DNA of 64,000 nt from Theropithecus gelada (lineage: Eukaryota > Chordata > Mammalia > Primates > Cercopithecidae), in NCBI RefSeq assembly GCF_003255815.1, contig NC_037673.1, positions 91,053,715 to 91,117,714 on the forward strand. The letters run 5' to 3'. Position 1 is the first letter of the stretch, and every line of letters starts with the position of its first letter. The notes beneath the pieces are model-generated. The model was not told the DNA's origin and did not search any database. It saw only the letters and a list, made by a program, of their open reading frames with translations. Positions 1 to 12,900 of this stretch are shown here, in pieces. The position numbers were made by a program, and so were the translations under genes.

Positions 1-57
1 GTTGTTGTGATGATGACGATGATACAAATGATGATGATAAATAATAAGAAAAAATTA
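1..57. repeat. GAT/AAT-rich simple repeat
   Basis: Imperfect trinucleotide repeats (gatgat, aataat) run from the first base for about 55 bases and may continue to the left of the window. Confidence 0.6.
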
Positions 58-87
58 AGTTAACAAAAATAGTGATGAATGTAGTGA

Positions 88-512
88 GTTGAATAATGTT
101 CTCCCAAATTTTGTGACCACCTAGAAAGAACTTCAGAATGTGATCTTATTGGAAAATAGACCCTATTTGCAGATGTAATTAGTAAGGATCTCCAGATGAA
201 ATCATGACTGCTGTCCTTACTAGAAGAGGAACAAGGACATAGGTGCACACAGAAGAAAACAATGTGAAGACGGAGGCAGAGATAGTAGTGATGCAGCTAC
301 AAGCCAAAGAATGAAAGATTGCCAGGAGTCACCATAAGTTAGGAAGAGGCAAGGAAAAATTCTTCCAGAGCCTTCAGAGGGAATGTGTCTCTGCTGACAC
401 CTTGATTTTAGACTTATAGCTTTCAGAACTGTGGGAGAACAGGTTCCTGTTGTTTTAAGCCACACAGTTTGTAATAATTTATTCTGACAGTTCTGGGAGA
501 TGAATACAGTGA
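88..512 (+). mobile_element. MLT1-type LTR (ERVL-MaLR)
   Basis: The order of recognisable MLT1 blocks is kept: a 'cagaatgtgatcttatt' block, 'gtccttactagaagaggaa', 'gtgaagacggaggcagag', 'gctacaagccaaag', 'ctgctgacaccttgatttt' and a 'gttgttttaagccacacag' end. It is strongly diverged and a solitary relic. The exact subfamily is not assigned. Confidence 0.8.
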
Positions 513-639
513 GTTTTGGGTAAACAGATACTAAAATAATCTAAAATAATCTGAACATTAAAATTGATTTGCTAGTTACTGTTTAATTTCTTTCCTTTTC
601 TGTCCTCCAAAATCTAAAAGATGGCAGTACAGGAAACGC

Positions 640-1040
640 AGAAGCAATCCTGACATTCCTATTCTTTGCTCTGTCTTCTAATGCATGGCCAAATGTAGTC
701 AGTTCTGCTTCTGAATTATTTCTCCAATTTACTCACTTCTCACTCTCTCCACCAAGCTACTGTCATCTCTTGCCTAAACTATTAAAATGGGCTTCTACCT
801 GGACTCTTCGTACTCTATCTGACCCATTTTCTATAGGCAACTGGAATGATCTTTCTTAGATATATGTCTGATTACATGACACACTTGCTTAAAATCTTTC
901 AGTGGTTTTTCTCTTCAGGTTAGTTAAAATCCCAAATCCACATCATGATTTATGAGACCCTACATGATCTAGCCCCTGCCTACCTCCAGTCTCATTTCAT
1001 ACCACTCTATCCATCCCTCAGTATGCACCTGGTCTTTTAA
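640..1040 (+). repeat. L2 LINE fragment
   Basis: It shows the diagnostic L2 3'-region wording: a 'cttgcttaaaatctttcagtgg' type block, then a 'ctacatgatctagcccctgcc' type block, then 'tacctccagtctcat'. It is heavily diverged and non-coding. Confidence 0.7.
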
Positions 1041-1199
1041 AACTTTCCTTAATAGGCTTTTTACTACATCTGGACTATTGCATGAGCTAGTTTCTCTGTG
1101 CAAAATCCTGTTCCCCTACTCTGTCCTGCTAATATCAGAAAGAAAGGGAGGGAGAGGAAGTACATGTAGGAGGAGGAGCACAGCTTTGTGTCCACCAGA

Positions 1200-1475
1200 G
1201 TAGTCAGATACCCAGCTTCCCTGCTTACCATCTTTGTAACCTTGGGCAAGTTACTTGATATTGAGTGTCAGTGTTCTGTAAGAATTCTTGGGCAAGTTAC
1301 CTGGCATTACGTGTCAGTGTTCTGTAAGTTATCTGTCAGAATTATGATTCCTACCTTGTTGGATGACTGTGTTTTATATGAGTTAAAAGATACTATACAA
1401 GGAGTAAGCAGAATAATATAAAATATTTAACAGTGCCTGGCACAGAGTAAGCATTTAGTCAATGGAAAGATTATT
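1200..1475 (+). repeat. MIR SINE with internal tandem duplication
   Basis: It contains the MIR core 'accttgggcaagttact' and the 3' end 'cagtgcctggcacagagtaagcattt'. The central 46-base block is present twice (1241-1286 and 1287-1331), with about six mismatches between copies, so the element is longer than a normal MIR. Confidence 0.75.
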
Positions 1476-1526
1476 ATTATGAAAATGGCTTAACCAGAAT
1501 TGCAGTCTAACATTTATATAACCATC

Positions 1527-1816
1527 TTTTTTTTTTTTTTTTTGGAACAGAGTCTCACTCTGTCGCCCATGCTGGAGTGCAATAGCTTGATCTCAGCTCA
1601 CTGCAACCTCCGCCTCCCAGGTTCCAGCGATTCTCCTGCCTCAGCCTCCTGAGTATCATAGGCATACACCACCACACCCAGCTAATTTTTGTATTTTCAG
1701 TAGAGACAGGGTTTCACCACGTTGGTCAGGCTGTTCTCGAACTCCTGACCTCATGATCTGCCTGCCTCTGCCTCCCAAAGTGCTGGGATTACAGCCGTGA
1801 GCCACTGCGCCCAGCC
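1527..1816 (-). repeat. Alu, full-length, antisense
   Basis: A T-run followed by the reverse-complement Alu body, ending in 'gcccagcc'. It is flanked by a 9-base target-site duplication ATAACCATC at 1518-1526 and 1817-1825. Confidence 0.95.
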
Positions 1817-2009
1817 ATAACCATCATTTTTCTAAAGTGCTTTGCATTACTAGTTACTTTATGGAGTTTCACAACTTTCTCTTTAAAATCTTTCTCCTTT
1901 TTAGAATGCAAGCTTAATCTAAAGTAAAATACAACTAAGATTGAATGCCATATATCCCCTGTAACTTTTATTCTTCTATGTGACACAGGTAAAATATGAC
2001 CTGACTTTT

Positions 2010-2145
2010 ATTCCACAGCAGGATAATTATCCATGCAGAGCAAGGACCTTATCTCTTCTTCTCTGCTTTATTCCCATTTGCCAGCATAGCACCAGTACAT
2101 TGTAGGTTCACAATTAAATTTTTGATGAATGAATGAATGAAAAAG
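2010..2145 (+). repeat. L2 3' end fragment
   Basis: A 'ccagcatagcaccagtaca' block followed by the L2-style terminal 'tgaatgaatgaatgaa' tandem units. Confidence 0.55.
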
Positions 2146-2149
2146 TTAT

Positions 2150-3290
2150 TTTGAAGTACGTACAGTTTATTATTTGATAAACATTGATATTCTGTGTAAT
2201 GCAGGATCATGTCACTTATTCATTATTAGTATTTTTTACATATCTACAATAGAGGATATCCTGTTTTTAGGTTTTTTAAATTTTTAAAATACTAATATTC
2301 AGGAGTTCTTTCTTTGTCGTGTGGATTTCTAAAATTAGTAGAGGAAAAAAAACCACTTAGATGTTGATATTTGGTGTCAAAGATGGTTTTCAGTGCAATA
2401 CTTTCTTAAAGCTTATTTTCATTTACTCACACTCTCATCAGAGCTTAGGAAATTGAAATAAGCCACCAGGAGTATTTTTATGAGCACTGTATATACGCAC
2501 ACAGACATTTGGCTGAGAAGTAAGTCAAGGTTGCTATTAATAGCATGTCTGAAGGTTATATGAATTATAGCACATTATTTTTCAGTGTAAGCTTAAAAAT
2601 GGGTCTCAGAACAAAACATGGTCTCACAATATCAAATTTCATAAATAGGGGCATTCAGTCTTGTTGATAGATTGACTTTCAAAATCAAAATGCAAGTTAT
2701 TATAACTCTTTATTACTGAAATTTGCCATTTTTGAACCTGCTTATAGTTTCAGCCAGAATTACAGGTTTCTTTATTATTATAATACTTCTGTCTGTCTTT
2801 TTTAGGCATCAGTGATGCTTCCTTCTTGTACCAATTTAGGAACACTAATTTAAGTAAGTGTCCCTTATTATATATGACACACCACACCATACTAGGATCA
2901 CTATGGGCTGCACGGTTGTTTCATCTGTACAGTTGTTAAAGAGATACCGGTAGTATTACTCATAAAAATGCCATTTACTGATGATAAGACCTTCAGCAAG
3001 TAATTTATCTGCTTAGAATCCCAGTTTAGTCAAATGAGCTTTCACTATGTGACCTTTAAAGTTCTTCTACTCTGCAATTCTGTAACTCCAATGGAGTACA
3101 GTTAAGTGGTTTCTAAATTTCTGATACTCATCTGTCCCTTCACATTGTATGTATTGAGTTGTAATAGGTTTAAGTTCAAATTTGCTGTCTTCTTATCAAT
3201 TGAAAGAAAACATTTTATTTAATTCATAGGATATTTTGGTTATTTTTGCTTTCAGTTAAATTTTGTTGCCTATATATTCCCAATATCTAA
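2150..3290. other. Intronic stretch with nothing recognised
   Basis: AT-rich intronic DNA of ARSK. I see no exon with flanking splice sites, no RNA gene and no repeat that I can name. Confidence 0.4.
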
Positions 3291-3291
3291 A

Positions 3292-3544
3292 GTAGTGGTT
3301 TTCAACTGAGGGCAGTCACCCCTCCCCTCACCCCATATATCCCCACCTCCACCTCTTGGCTGCCAGGAAGACATTTGACAATGTCTGGAGACATTTTTGG
3401 TTGATAACACCAGGGTTATTTTGCTGGTATCTGGTGGGTAGAGGCCATGGTTGCTGCTCAGCAGTCTATAATGCACAAAACAGCCCCTTCCCTCATAAAG
3501 AATGATCAAGTCCAAAATGTCTTTAGTATAGAGATTGAGAAAAC
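3292..3544 (+). mobile_element. MER20-like hAT-Charlie DNA transposon relic
   Basis: It begins 'agtggttttcaactgaggg' and contains 'gacatttgacaatgtctgg', 'agacatttttggttg', 'gtgggtagaggcca' and 'aatgcacaaaacagccc', in the order of MER20, and ends 'gattgagaaaac' as the near-inverse of the start. It is non-autonomous. Confidence 0.8.
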
Positions 3545-3889
3545 ATATCTAAAACTAGATATTTTATGCTTGCCAGCCTGGTCTTAGGAATGTCACACTT
3601 AAAATAATTGCCTACATTTTAAATATTGTTTATTCTTTCACATTCTAAGGGATCAAATCCACTTGACACTAGTACATCAATTTAGTTTTTAGAATTAACA
3701 AAAAGAAAATGTATAGAATTGTGTATAGAAAGTGTATAGAATTAGGAGGTAATTGATTTTATATAGAATATTTTAAAAACTAAATTTCTAACATCAGTAT
3801 AATAAAAAATTTAATATTAAGTAGAATTCCTTAAAGTACTAAGACTAGAAGATGACCCTTATTTAAGTTACAAAAGTAAAATCAGGTAT

Positions 3890-4045
3890 TTGTAGTATCC
3901 ACTAAGCTAGTATTTTTGAGCCAGCTACTATGTGCCAGACATTATTTTTAGATGACGCAAATACAATAGCAATCACAACACACAATTCTCCAGTGTCATG
4001 GAACGTACATTCTAATGCTATCAGAAGAGAAATTAAACAAGCTGC
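3890..4045 (-). repeat. L2 fragment, antisense
   Basis: It shows the reverse-orientation L2 tract 'ctactatgtgccagacatt' followed by a diverged 'tcatggaacgtacattctaatg' block. Confidence 0.6.
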
Positions 4046-4184
4046 TGTGTTGTTTTTCCTAGCTTCTATCCCGTTGAAAATCTAAAATCAAATTCCTTAT
4101 CATTTCATCTTACCATTGTAATTATGTATGTTGTCTGCTCATGCAGGTTAATATTTTTCAAAATAAGCAATGTTTTTCATTGTT

Positions 4185-6639
4185 GTATGTGCATAGTAAG
4201 TATATAGACTTAGGGAGTACAGGAGATATTTTGATACAGGCATATAATGCGTGATGAAAACATCAAGGTAAATGGAGTATCCGTCCCCTTGAAGCATTTG
4301 ACCTTTGGGTTATAAACAATCCAATTATACTCTTTTAGTCATTTTTAAATGTACAATTGAATTATTGACTATGCTCACCCTGTTTTATTGTCAAATATTA
4401 GATCTTATCCTTTCCATTTATTTTGTGTGCCCATTAATCATTCCCACTGCCCCCACCCCAACTATTCTGCCCAGCCTTTGGTAAACCATCATTCTGCTTC
4501 GATTGTTTAATTTTCAGCTCCCACAAATAAGTGAGAACATGTGAAGTTTGCCTTTCTGTGCCTGGCTTATTTCACTTAACATAATGACCTCCAGTGCCCT
4601 CCATGTTGTTGCAAATGACTGGATCTTATTCTTTTTTATAGCTGAATAGTACTCCATTGTGTATAAGTACCACATTTTCTTTATCCATTTGTCTGTTAAT
4701 GGACACTTTGGTTGCTTCCAAATCTTGGCTTATTGTGACTAGTACTGTAATCAACATGAAAGTGCAGATATCTCTTTGATATCCAGATTTTCTTTCTTTT
4801 GGGTGTATACCTAGTGAGATTGCTGGATCTTATGGCAACTCTACTTTTAGTATTTTGAGGAACCTCCAAACTGTTCGTCATGGTGGTTGTACTAATTTAC
4901 ATTCCCACCAACGGTATATGAGGGTTCCCTTTGCTCCATATCCTCACCAGCATTTGTTATTGCCTGACTTTTAGATAAAAGCCATTTTAGCTGAGATGAT
5001 ATCTCATTATAGTTTTGATTTGTATTTCTCTAATGATCATTGTTGCTGAGTATCTTTTCATATACCTGTTTGCCATTTGTATGTCTTCTTTTAAGAACTG
5101 TCTGTTGAGATCTTTTTCCCATTATTTAATCAGATTATTAGATTTCTTTCCTGTTAAGTTGTTCGAGTTCCTTATATATCCTGGTTATAAATATCTTGTC
5201 AGATGGATAGTTTTCAAATGTTTTCTCCCATATGTGGGTTGTGTCTTCACTTTTTTTTGTTTCCCTTGTTGTGCAGAAGCTTTTTAACTTAATGTGATCC
5301 CATTTGTCTATTTTTATTTTAGTTGTCTGTGTTTGTGGGGTATTACTCAAGAAATATTTGTCTAGTCCAGTGTCCTAGAGAGTTTCCCCAATGCTTTATT
5401 TTAATAGTTTTATAGTATGAGGTCTCAGATTTAAGTATTTAATTCATTTTGATTTGATTTTTAATGTGTTAATAGAGAGAGGTCTAGTTTCATTTTTCTG
5501 CCCATGGATATCCAGTTTTCCCAGCACCATTTATTGAAGACACTGCCCTTTCCCCAATGTATGTTCTTGGCACCTTTGTCAAAAATGAGTTCACTGTAGG
5601 TGTATGGAGCTGTTTCTGGGTTCTATGTTCTGTTCCATTGGTCTTACGTGTCTGTTTTTATGCCAGTGCCATGCTATTTTGGTTACTAAAGCTCTGTAGT
5701 ATAATTTGAAGGCAGGTAATATGATTCCTCCAATTTTGTTCTTTTTGCTCAGGATAGCTTGGGCTACTTTGAGTTGTTTATTGTTGTTGTTGTTGTTTGT
5801 TTGTTTTGGTTCCATATAAATTTTAGGATTGTTTTTTCTATTTCTATGAAGAATGTTATTGGTATTTTGATATAGATTGCATTGAATCTGTAAATTGCTT
5901 TCAGTAGTATGGACATTTTAACAATATTGATTCTTCCAGTCCATGAACATGGAATATCTTTTCAGTTTTTTGTGTCCTCTCAATTGCTTTCATCAGTGTT
6001 TTATAGTGTTCATTGTAGAGATCTTTTACTTCTTTAGTTAATTCCTAAGTATACTTTTGTACCTGTTACTTTCTTCATTTCTGAAGGATTACTTCATGGG
6101 ATGGGATTACTTTCTTCATCTCTTTTTCAGATTGTTTGCTGTTGACATATAGAAATGCAACTGATCTTTGTTTGTTGATTTTGTGTCCCGCAACTTTACT
6201 GAACTTATCATCTCTAATAGTTTTTTGGTGGAGTCTTTATGTTTTTCTAAATGAAAGTTTACGTCATCTGCAAACAAGAATAATTTGACTCCTTCCTTTT
6301 CAGTTTGGATGCCCTTTATTTCTTTCTCTTATCTGATTAGCTAGGACTTTCAGTACTATGTTGAATAACAGTGGTGACAGTGGGCATTCTCGTTGTGTTC
6401 CAGATCTTAGAGGAAGGGCTTTCAGTTTTTCCTCATTCAGCATGATACTAGCTGTGGGTCTGTTGTATGTGTCTTTATGTTGAGGTATGTTCCTTCTGTA
6501 CCCAGTATTTTTTGTGGTGGGGGGGTAATCATAAAGGGATGTTGAATTTTATTGAAAGCTTTTTCAGCATCAGTTGAAATGATCATATGGTTTTTGTCCT
6601 TCATTCTGTTGATATGATGTGTCGCATAAGTGTATGCAC
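4185..6639 (-). mobile_element. L1 (L1MA/MB-type), antisense, ORF2 remnants
   Basis: The 3' UTR lies on the left (about 4185-4430) and ORF2 runs toward the right on the minus strand. Broken frames keep reverse-transcriptase words near 6540-6640 (D-A-E-K-A-F-N-K-I-Q) and ORF2 C-terminal words near 5600-5810 (K-I-A-W-H-W-H-K-N-R). Many stops and frameshifts make it inactive. It is cut off at about 6640 by Alu sequence. Confidence 0.85.
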
Positions 6640-6856
6640 CCTCCACCTCCCGGGTTCAAATGATTCTCCTGCCTCAGCCTCCTGAGTAGCTGGGAATACA
6701 GCTGCGTACCCCCACACCTGGCTAATTTTTTGTATTTTAGTAGAGATGGGGTTTCACCATGTTGGCCAGGATGGTCTCGATCTCCTGACCTCGTGATCTG
6801 CCCGCCTCAGGCTCCCAAATTGCTGGGATTACTGGCATGAGCCATTGGGCCCAGCC
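6640..6856 (-). repeat. Alu fragment (AluY-like), antisense
   Basis: Reverse-complement Alu sequence from the A-box side to 'gcccagcc', with the Y-type 'gtctcgatctcctgacctcgtg' tract. The T-run end is missing where it abuts the L1. Confidence 0.85.
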
Positions 6857-6961
6857 AAGTTTATATTTTTCATGTCATCTATTCTGAGACTTAAAAATTG
6901 ACCGAGATTTTCACTTAGTACTCTCAATATGGTGATTATTTTCATTAAGTTTTTTGGATTA

Positions 6962-7085
6962 GGACCAGGCGCTGTAACTCATGCCTTTAACCCCAGCACT
7001 TTGGGAGGCCAAGGCGGGCAGGTCACTTGAGCTCAGGAGTTCGAGACCAGCCTGGCCAACATGGTGAAACCCTGCCTCTTAAAAA
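6962..7085 (+). repeat. Alu left-monomer fragment
   Basis: Sense Alu 5' half from 'ggaccaggcgctg' to 'tggtgaaaccctgcctctt', then a short A-stretch. It is either a free left monomer or a truncated Alu. Confidence 0.8.
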
Positions 7086-7089
7086 GTAC

Positions 7090-8505
7090 CCAGACTCTGG
7101 GTCTTCTCAGCTGTATCACTTCCAAACCCAACTTTGACCTGCCACACTCTTTTTGGCTCAAGTTCCATCTCCTTTCTGACTGTCTCTACCTTGTAGCTGC
7201 ATCTTAAAAACCTCCAGTTTCTGGATTATTTTCTTTCTAAATTTAAATTCTATAAATAGGGATGATAGTCCTAACTTATATTTCATGCAAGACTCCATCA
7301 TAAGTTAAGTGCTGGCCACGTTAAGTGCTAGTGTTTAGGTTAGGTGCCCACACCTGGCCAGTTGACAGGCTAGAAAGGGAGATAAATCCTACATAATGTG
7401 GCCAACTAGGTCACTCCTTCAGCAAGAGCTGTGGATATGGTGATGTGTCCACTGTAATGACTGCTTAGTAAGTTCTATTAACAACAGATAATCTGGGAAT
7501 AACCCACCTGCTTTATTTTTTCAGATTTGATGACATTTTGTCTGGGTTACATTTTCTGTATAATATTAAAAAACAAAGGTTTACAAAAATTGTAAATGTT
7601 ATAGTCAAATTGATATGTTAATTACTGTAAAAGCATAAGAAAAATCATCTCCTTTTGGATATAAAATGGTGAACGTGATCTAAACCATTTTTAGATTCAT
7701 AGCTGAAGTATTTTATTACAGTTGTTTTTTCCATAAAATAGCCTTTGGCATTTATTTTTAAAAGTACAATAGTAGGAGGGTTTTATGTCTGAGTGGATAT
7801 GAGGTGGAAATACCAATTTGTTAGCTTAGCAAGTCTCATTAAACACCTGCCTAGATCAATGTCTTGCATGTAGTACGTATTCATTATTTCTTTAATTGAA
7901 TCAAAAAGGCTGCCTTTGTTTAAGCTCAGGCTACATTAAACATGTATACCCTGTCAAGGGCTATAGTCATCTAGGAATTCAAAGTTGTAAATATTAGTGC
8001 TTCCACAATGATGAATTCACGAGCAGACCAGAAAATGGCTAGATGAGATTTCATAAGATAAAATCCCTGAATACTCACCTCCACACACACACTTGCAAAG
8101 AAAACTTTTCTTTGAAATATATTTACTATTATTATTATTACATAACCAATATAATTTGTGATGTAATTAGTGTTACTGTTTAATAGAGAAAAATCTGTGA
8201 TTTTAATCATATTTACAAAGAAACCCATGAGTAAGAAAAGATTAAGGGGCACCAGCTATTGTAATTTTACCAAAAAATGAAATGGTTGGAATTAATAAAA
8301 CTAATAAATGTGAAAGCATGCATATTTTGAGCATTTAAATAATGTGTATTTAAAAATGATGTCCCAACCTGAATTTGCCAGGGTAGGTGTTATTCGTTCA
8401 ACTAAAACAGATTGCTTTTGTGAGTGATCATATGTAAAGAAGATGGATGACAGCCTTGTAAATCCTTTTAAAAATTGTATGTGTGTTTCTCTCAAATTTG
8501 AGAGA
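7090..8505. other. Intronic stretch with nothing recognised
   Basis: AT-rich intronic DNA between two Alu segments. I see no exon, RNA gene or repeat that I can name here. Confidence 0.4.
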
Positions 8506-8508
8506 AGA

Positions 8509-8820
8509 GTTTTGTTTTGTTTTTTAAGAGATGAGATCTCACTTTGTCACGTAGGCTGGAGTAAAGTGGCAGGATCATAGCTCACTGCAGCCTCAAACTC
8601 CTGACCGTAAGTGATCCTCCCCAGTCAGCCTCCCAAGTAGCTAGGACCACAGGCACATACCAACATGCCCAGCTAAAATTCTTTTTTTTTTTCTTTTTTG
8701 GTAGAGACAAGGTGTCACTATGTTGCCCTGGCTGGTCTCAAACTCCTGGGCTCAAACAGTCCTCCTACCTCGGCCACCCAAAGCCCTGGGATTACAGGTG
8801 TGAGCCCCCACACCAAGTCC
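8509..8820 (-). repeat. AluJ-like, antisense
   Basis: Reverse-complement dimeric Alu with old J-type features ('gcctcaaactcctga', 'tgttgccctggctggtctcaaactcctggg'). The T-rich middle linker is at about 8680-8698. Confidence 0.9.
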
Positions 8821-9517
8821 AGAAAAGAGCATTTAATGGGAATGAATATAGATTCCTTTTTCTCCTACAGAATTTATTAGGTCAATACAGAAATTTGCAA
8901 GGGAATTTTTCAGAATCATCGTTTTTCTAATTTTTTTATTGTGAGATTTACCAGAAACAAATTAGCTGCTACAATCTCATCAACAATGAGAAAAAGAGAG
9001 AGATTACAGAAGTCTAAGTCTGAGATAGTTAATCATCTTCAGTAGACTCTTAGGAAGCTGAAGGTTTATGTTTAGGCTCCTACTTCATGTGGAAAGAAAA
9101 CTGTCATATTCTCATCATCAATTTTAAGGTATATATTTTCAGATATAATTGTTACTATGTAAACTAATCCTGTACTACTTGTAAACTGATTGTATCCAAT
9201 ATTTTAGCAGTAGAATTTAGCACACTGCCACAGAAAACCCACACAGTAATGCCAAATATACAAATTTATGTAATAATTAGTTGGTAATGTGTTAAGTAGT
9301 TTTGTTTTTCATTTGTATTAGTGAGGAGTTTTTTGTTGTTAAAAATAATTAAACTGCTGATTGTTGGATAGTATATTTGGCTATCAACTGTTTTCTGGAA
9401 TTGAACCAAGGTAGAATAATTCTCCTATTTATAGGCTACTGTGGAAGCTCCATTTTGATTATCTTCCATTTTGATTGAATTTTGATTAAAATTTGAGGAT
9501 TTTTGCAGAAAAAAATT

Positions 9518-9605
9518 CTTAAGCTGTGCATCTCAAACCTTAATATACATACAAATGACTTGGGCATCTTCTTAGATGCCTTTGTGATTCAGTGAGTCTA
9601 GGATG
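9518..9605 (+). mobile_element. MER5A left part, split by an LTR
   Basis: It reads 'gcatctcaaacctta...' then 'tgattcagtgagtctagg', as in MER5A. The rest of the element continues at about 9928-9985 beyond a MaLR LTR. Confidence 0.65.
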
Positions 9606-9927
9606 GTTTATTAGTCTGTTCTCATGCTGCCGATAAAGACATACCCAAGACTGGGTAATTTATAAAGAAAAAGAGGTTTAATGGACTCACAGTTCCATGT
9701 GGCTTGGGAGGCCTCGCAGTCATGGTGGAAGGTGAAAGGCATGTCTTACATGGCAGCAGGCAAGAGAGAATGAAAAATCAAGTGAAAGCGGAAACCCTTT
9801 ATAAAACCATCGGATCTTGGGAGACTTATTCACTGCCATGAGAACAGTATGGGGGAAACTGCCCCCATGATTCAATTATGATGAGTCCCACCAGGTCGCT
9901 CCCACAACATGTGGGAATTATGGGAGC
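9606..9927 (-). mobile_element. THE1/MST-type LTR (ERVL-MaLR), antisense, truncated
   Basis: Read on the plus strand it opens with the reverse of a MaLR 3' end ('ttattagtctgttctcatgctgc'), then 'gactgggtaatttataaag', 'catggtggaagg', 'cagcaggcaagag', 'gagacttattcactgcc' and 'gtgggaattatgggagct'. The last 40-50 bases expected at the LTR 5' end are missing, so one boundary was lost by deletion. Confidence 0.85.
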
Positions 9928-9985
9928 TCCCAGGAGCTGCTGATGTTGCTGGTCCATGGACCACACTTGGAGTAGCAAGGATATA
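9928..9985 (+). mobile_element. MER5A right part
   Basis: It reads 'cccaggagctgctgatgttgctggtccatggaccacac', matching the end of MER5A and continuing the piece before the LTR. Part of the middle of MER5A is absent. Confidence 0.65.
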
Positions 9986-9989
9986 AAGA

Positions 9990-12900
9990 ACTGGACCTCT
10001 GGTGGAAGTAGGACAAGGTGTAACAAATTGTGACTGTCTTTATCAGCAATGCATGATTATTATTTGTATCCCTTTGAGAAGAAAAGCCCCTCTTACATTT
10101 CTATAAAGAGTTGAAGTAGACATTGGGCCACTCAAGAGGGGCATGATATAAGGAAACATTGAAGCCTCTCTAAGTTTATAGAAGACAATCTTCCTTGAGA
10201 TAGATATACTTCACATCTGGGCTCCTACCTCAGGATAGATCAGAGTGGTCTCTTTCACTGCATACTGTATGTAATGAGAGAATGAGAATGAAAAAGGTAA
10301 ATATCATCTTGCTGTTATTATGACAATAGTTTTGACCTCATGGGCTCGCTGAGAGTGTCTTGGGAATCCTCAGGGATCCCTGTACTATACTTTGAGAGAT
10401 GCTGGCATAGAGGAAACTATGCATTGTATAGCTGTGCCTATTGGAAGCAGCAGGGTAAATTTATATTGAGAACAGCCACTGAATCATAAAATATCTGAGC
10501 CACAGGTAGTTTTGGATCCTTCTCATTGATTCAAGGCCCTTTCAATTGTCCTGATTGAAACCATAGTCTTGGTATTCTGGACAAAATACATAGAAATGGA
10601 ATGGTAAAAAATTGGTTCAAAATACTCCCAGTGGTTAAGTAATTAGAAAGCTTATATTTGGAAGAAGTTATAGCAATTACTGGTGGCAGGGAAGAACACT
10701 TAGAACAATGAGACAAAGAAGTAGCTCTGAGAATATGATCGAACGATATGATTTCCAGGTGCAATGGTTTAGCCTGATTAAGAGACCATCACTCTTATAA
10801 GAAGGGTCTGGATACACTGGTTAGTAGAGAGAATTATAATGTCAAAAGAGTTATCTTATTATTGTAATTGTAATAGATTATGAAGTTCCATATTCATATT
10901 CTCATTCCATATTTTACTCGTCGGACTCACGGACTGGAGGCTACCTTGGACCGGAAAGAGAGACTTTCTGGACTAAGAATTGCCGCTCCTGTAGCAGCCT
11001 ACTGCTTAGGCTGCATCTACTGCTCGTATTGTGCTTCATGATGGCCCAGGAAGGTTGGGCTGGCCCAGGGAGTAGTGAAAGTAGAATGGAGAGTCATTAA
11101 TTATAATTATTAATATTTTTGAATACATTAAAAAGTGCTAAATGATTTTAAAGTACTGTGGTATATTCATCTACTGAATACATCACTTTATACTCATGTT
11201 CTTCCTCACTAAGTTGTAAAGAAATAAATTGTTATTTTACACTTTAGGCACAGTGAACATGGGTCAACTAATCAAAGAAGTGAAAAAATTTGAGAAAGGT
11301 AAAAATACCTTTTACCTTTAACCATAATCTTGTCTCTGCTGCCTTAGCAGTGCTTGAAATCGCTTGTTATAACTCTACTTAAGTACCAGCAGTTATGGGA
11401 ATCACGCTAAAGCCATACTTAGGAAAAGACAAGGGAGGATACCACTAAGATAATAGAGAAATCACATATTATTTAGTTAGAGGACAATCGCATATTGTTT
11501 AGTTATAAAGCCAAGTTTGAAATCTGGCCATAATGATTAGAGTAGGCCAAAATTAATTTGATTTGAGCCATTTTATGCTTAAGGGGACCTTGGTTAAAAG
11601 AATCTCAGGAACACAGTTAAAAAAAAAATAGGGAGAGGGCATAAATTTATTACCAGAAAGGTTAAATGATGTCACACTTAATCACTGTTGTAGCAAAAGA
11701 TGCAGCAAACTGGGTTCAATATAGCCGTATTTCAAGGCTTGAAAATCTTTCCTTGACATAGCCTAGACTCGCTCATGGTCTAGACTACATCGTGAAGTCC
11801 AGTGGTTAGGTCAGTTAGCATAGTCAGGACAATAGTCTAACCTGAGTTAATCCAAAGAGTGGCAACTAGTTAGGTTGTATTAAAAGCTTGCTTGTTGTAA
11901 TAGGTTCTCAGCCATATTTTCTCATGTAATACTCTTTGCCTGAAAAGAAAGTACTTTGGTTCCTAAACACACTATATAAATCTCAGTGTCCTATTCCTTC
12001 TCTCAGAATCTGAGTTCTACCACACATACTGCTGGTGTTATAAACCCCTAAAATTCCACCTCTGCAACAATAGTAATCGTCACATATAGTAAGTTTAGCT
12101 GTGATTTAAGCAAAAGATGAGACACCAATGTCAGATTGTTTTGATAGTGTGATGAATACAAAACTTCCTATTTTAGGGTTTCCCATCTGTTAGAATTAAT
12201 TAGGATCTGTTAGATAGATATAATTCTGCTGAAATTATGGTTTTTATTGTTTTTATCAAAATATATTGAATATCTAAAAGAAAAATGAATTTTTATTGTA
12301 GCTATTTAAATGTATTTACCTGCATTCAAAAGGCAGGGTATAAAATTTTTCTATTTTAACTTATGTATGGGTTATTAGTCATTTTATATGGATTGCAATT
12401 TCTCTTAAGAGCAGTATTATGTTTTAGTATAAAATATTTTTTGTTTATGAGTTGGTATCTGGATTTTTAAAACACTTTTCTCTATTGATAGAGCACTTCA
12501 GAGATACTTATCTCAACAGAAACTTAAAAAGCAAACTTTCTAGAAATGCCTAGGACTGCTATCCAACCAATTATGTCAACTACATATGCTTAGAGCTTGA
12601 TTGAGAAAAATCAAGCAGTCAGATAAAATAAAGATTGAGAGAAAGTGAATTAATTTTTTGTTTGAGAAAGTGAATTAATTGAATCATTTAACTTGTAAAT
12701 CAGTAATAAAGAAAATATCTCTAGTTTATAATGGATATGAAATTTATATCACTTTTAGCTTAGATAGCTCAGATTATAGTTAAAATTGTTCTTTTAATAA
12801 GAAAAGATAGAGCTGGAAACAATTTTAAACCTGAAACTTCAGCAACACATGAAGTATACATGGTAGGTATATTTTTAAAACTATAAATATTCAGTGATAA

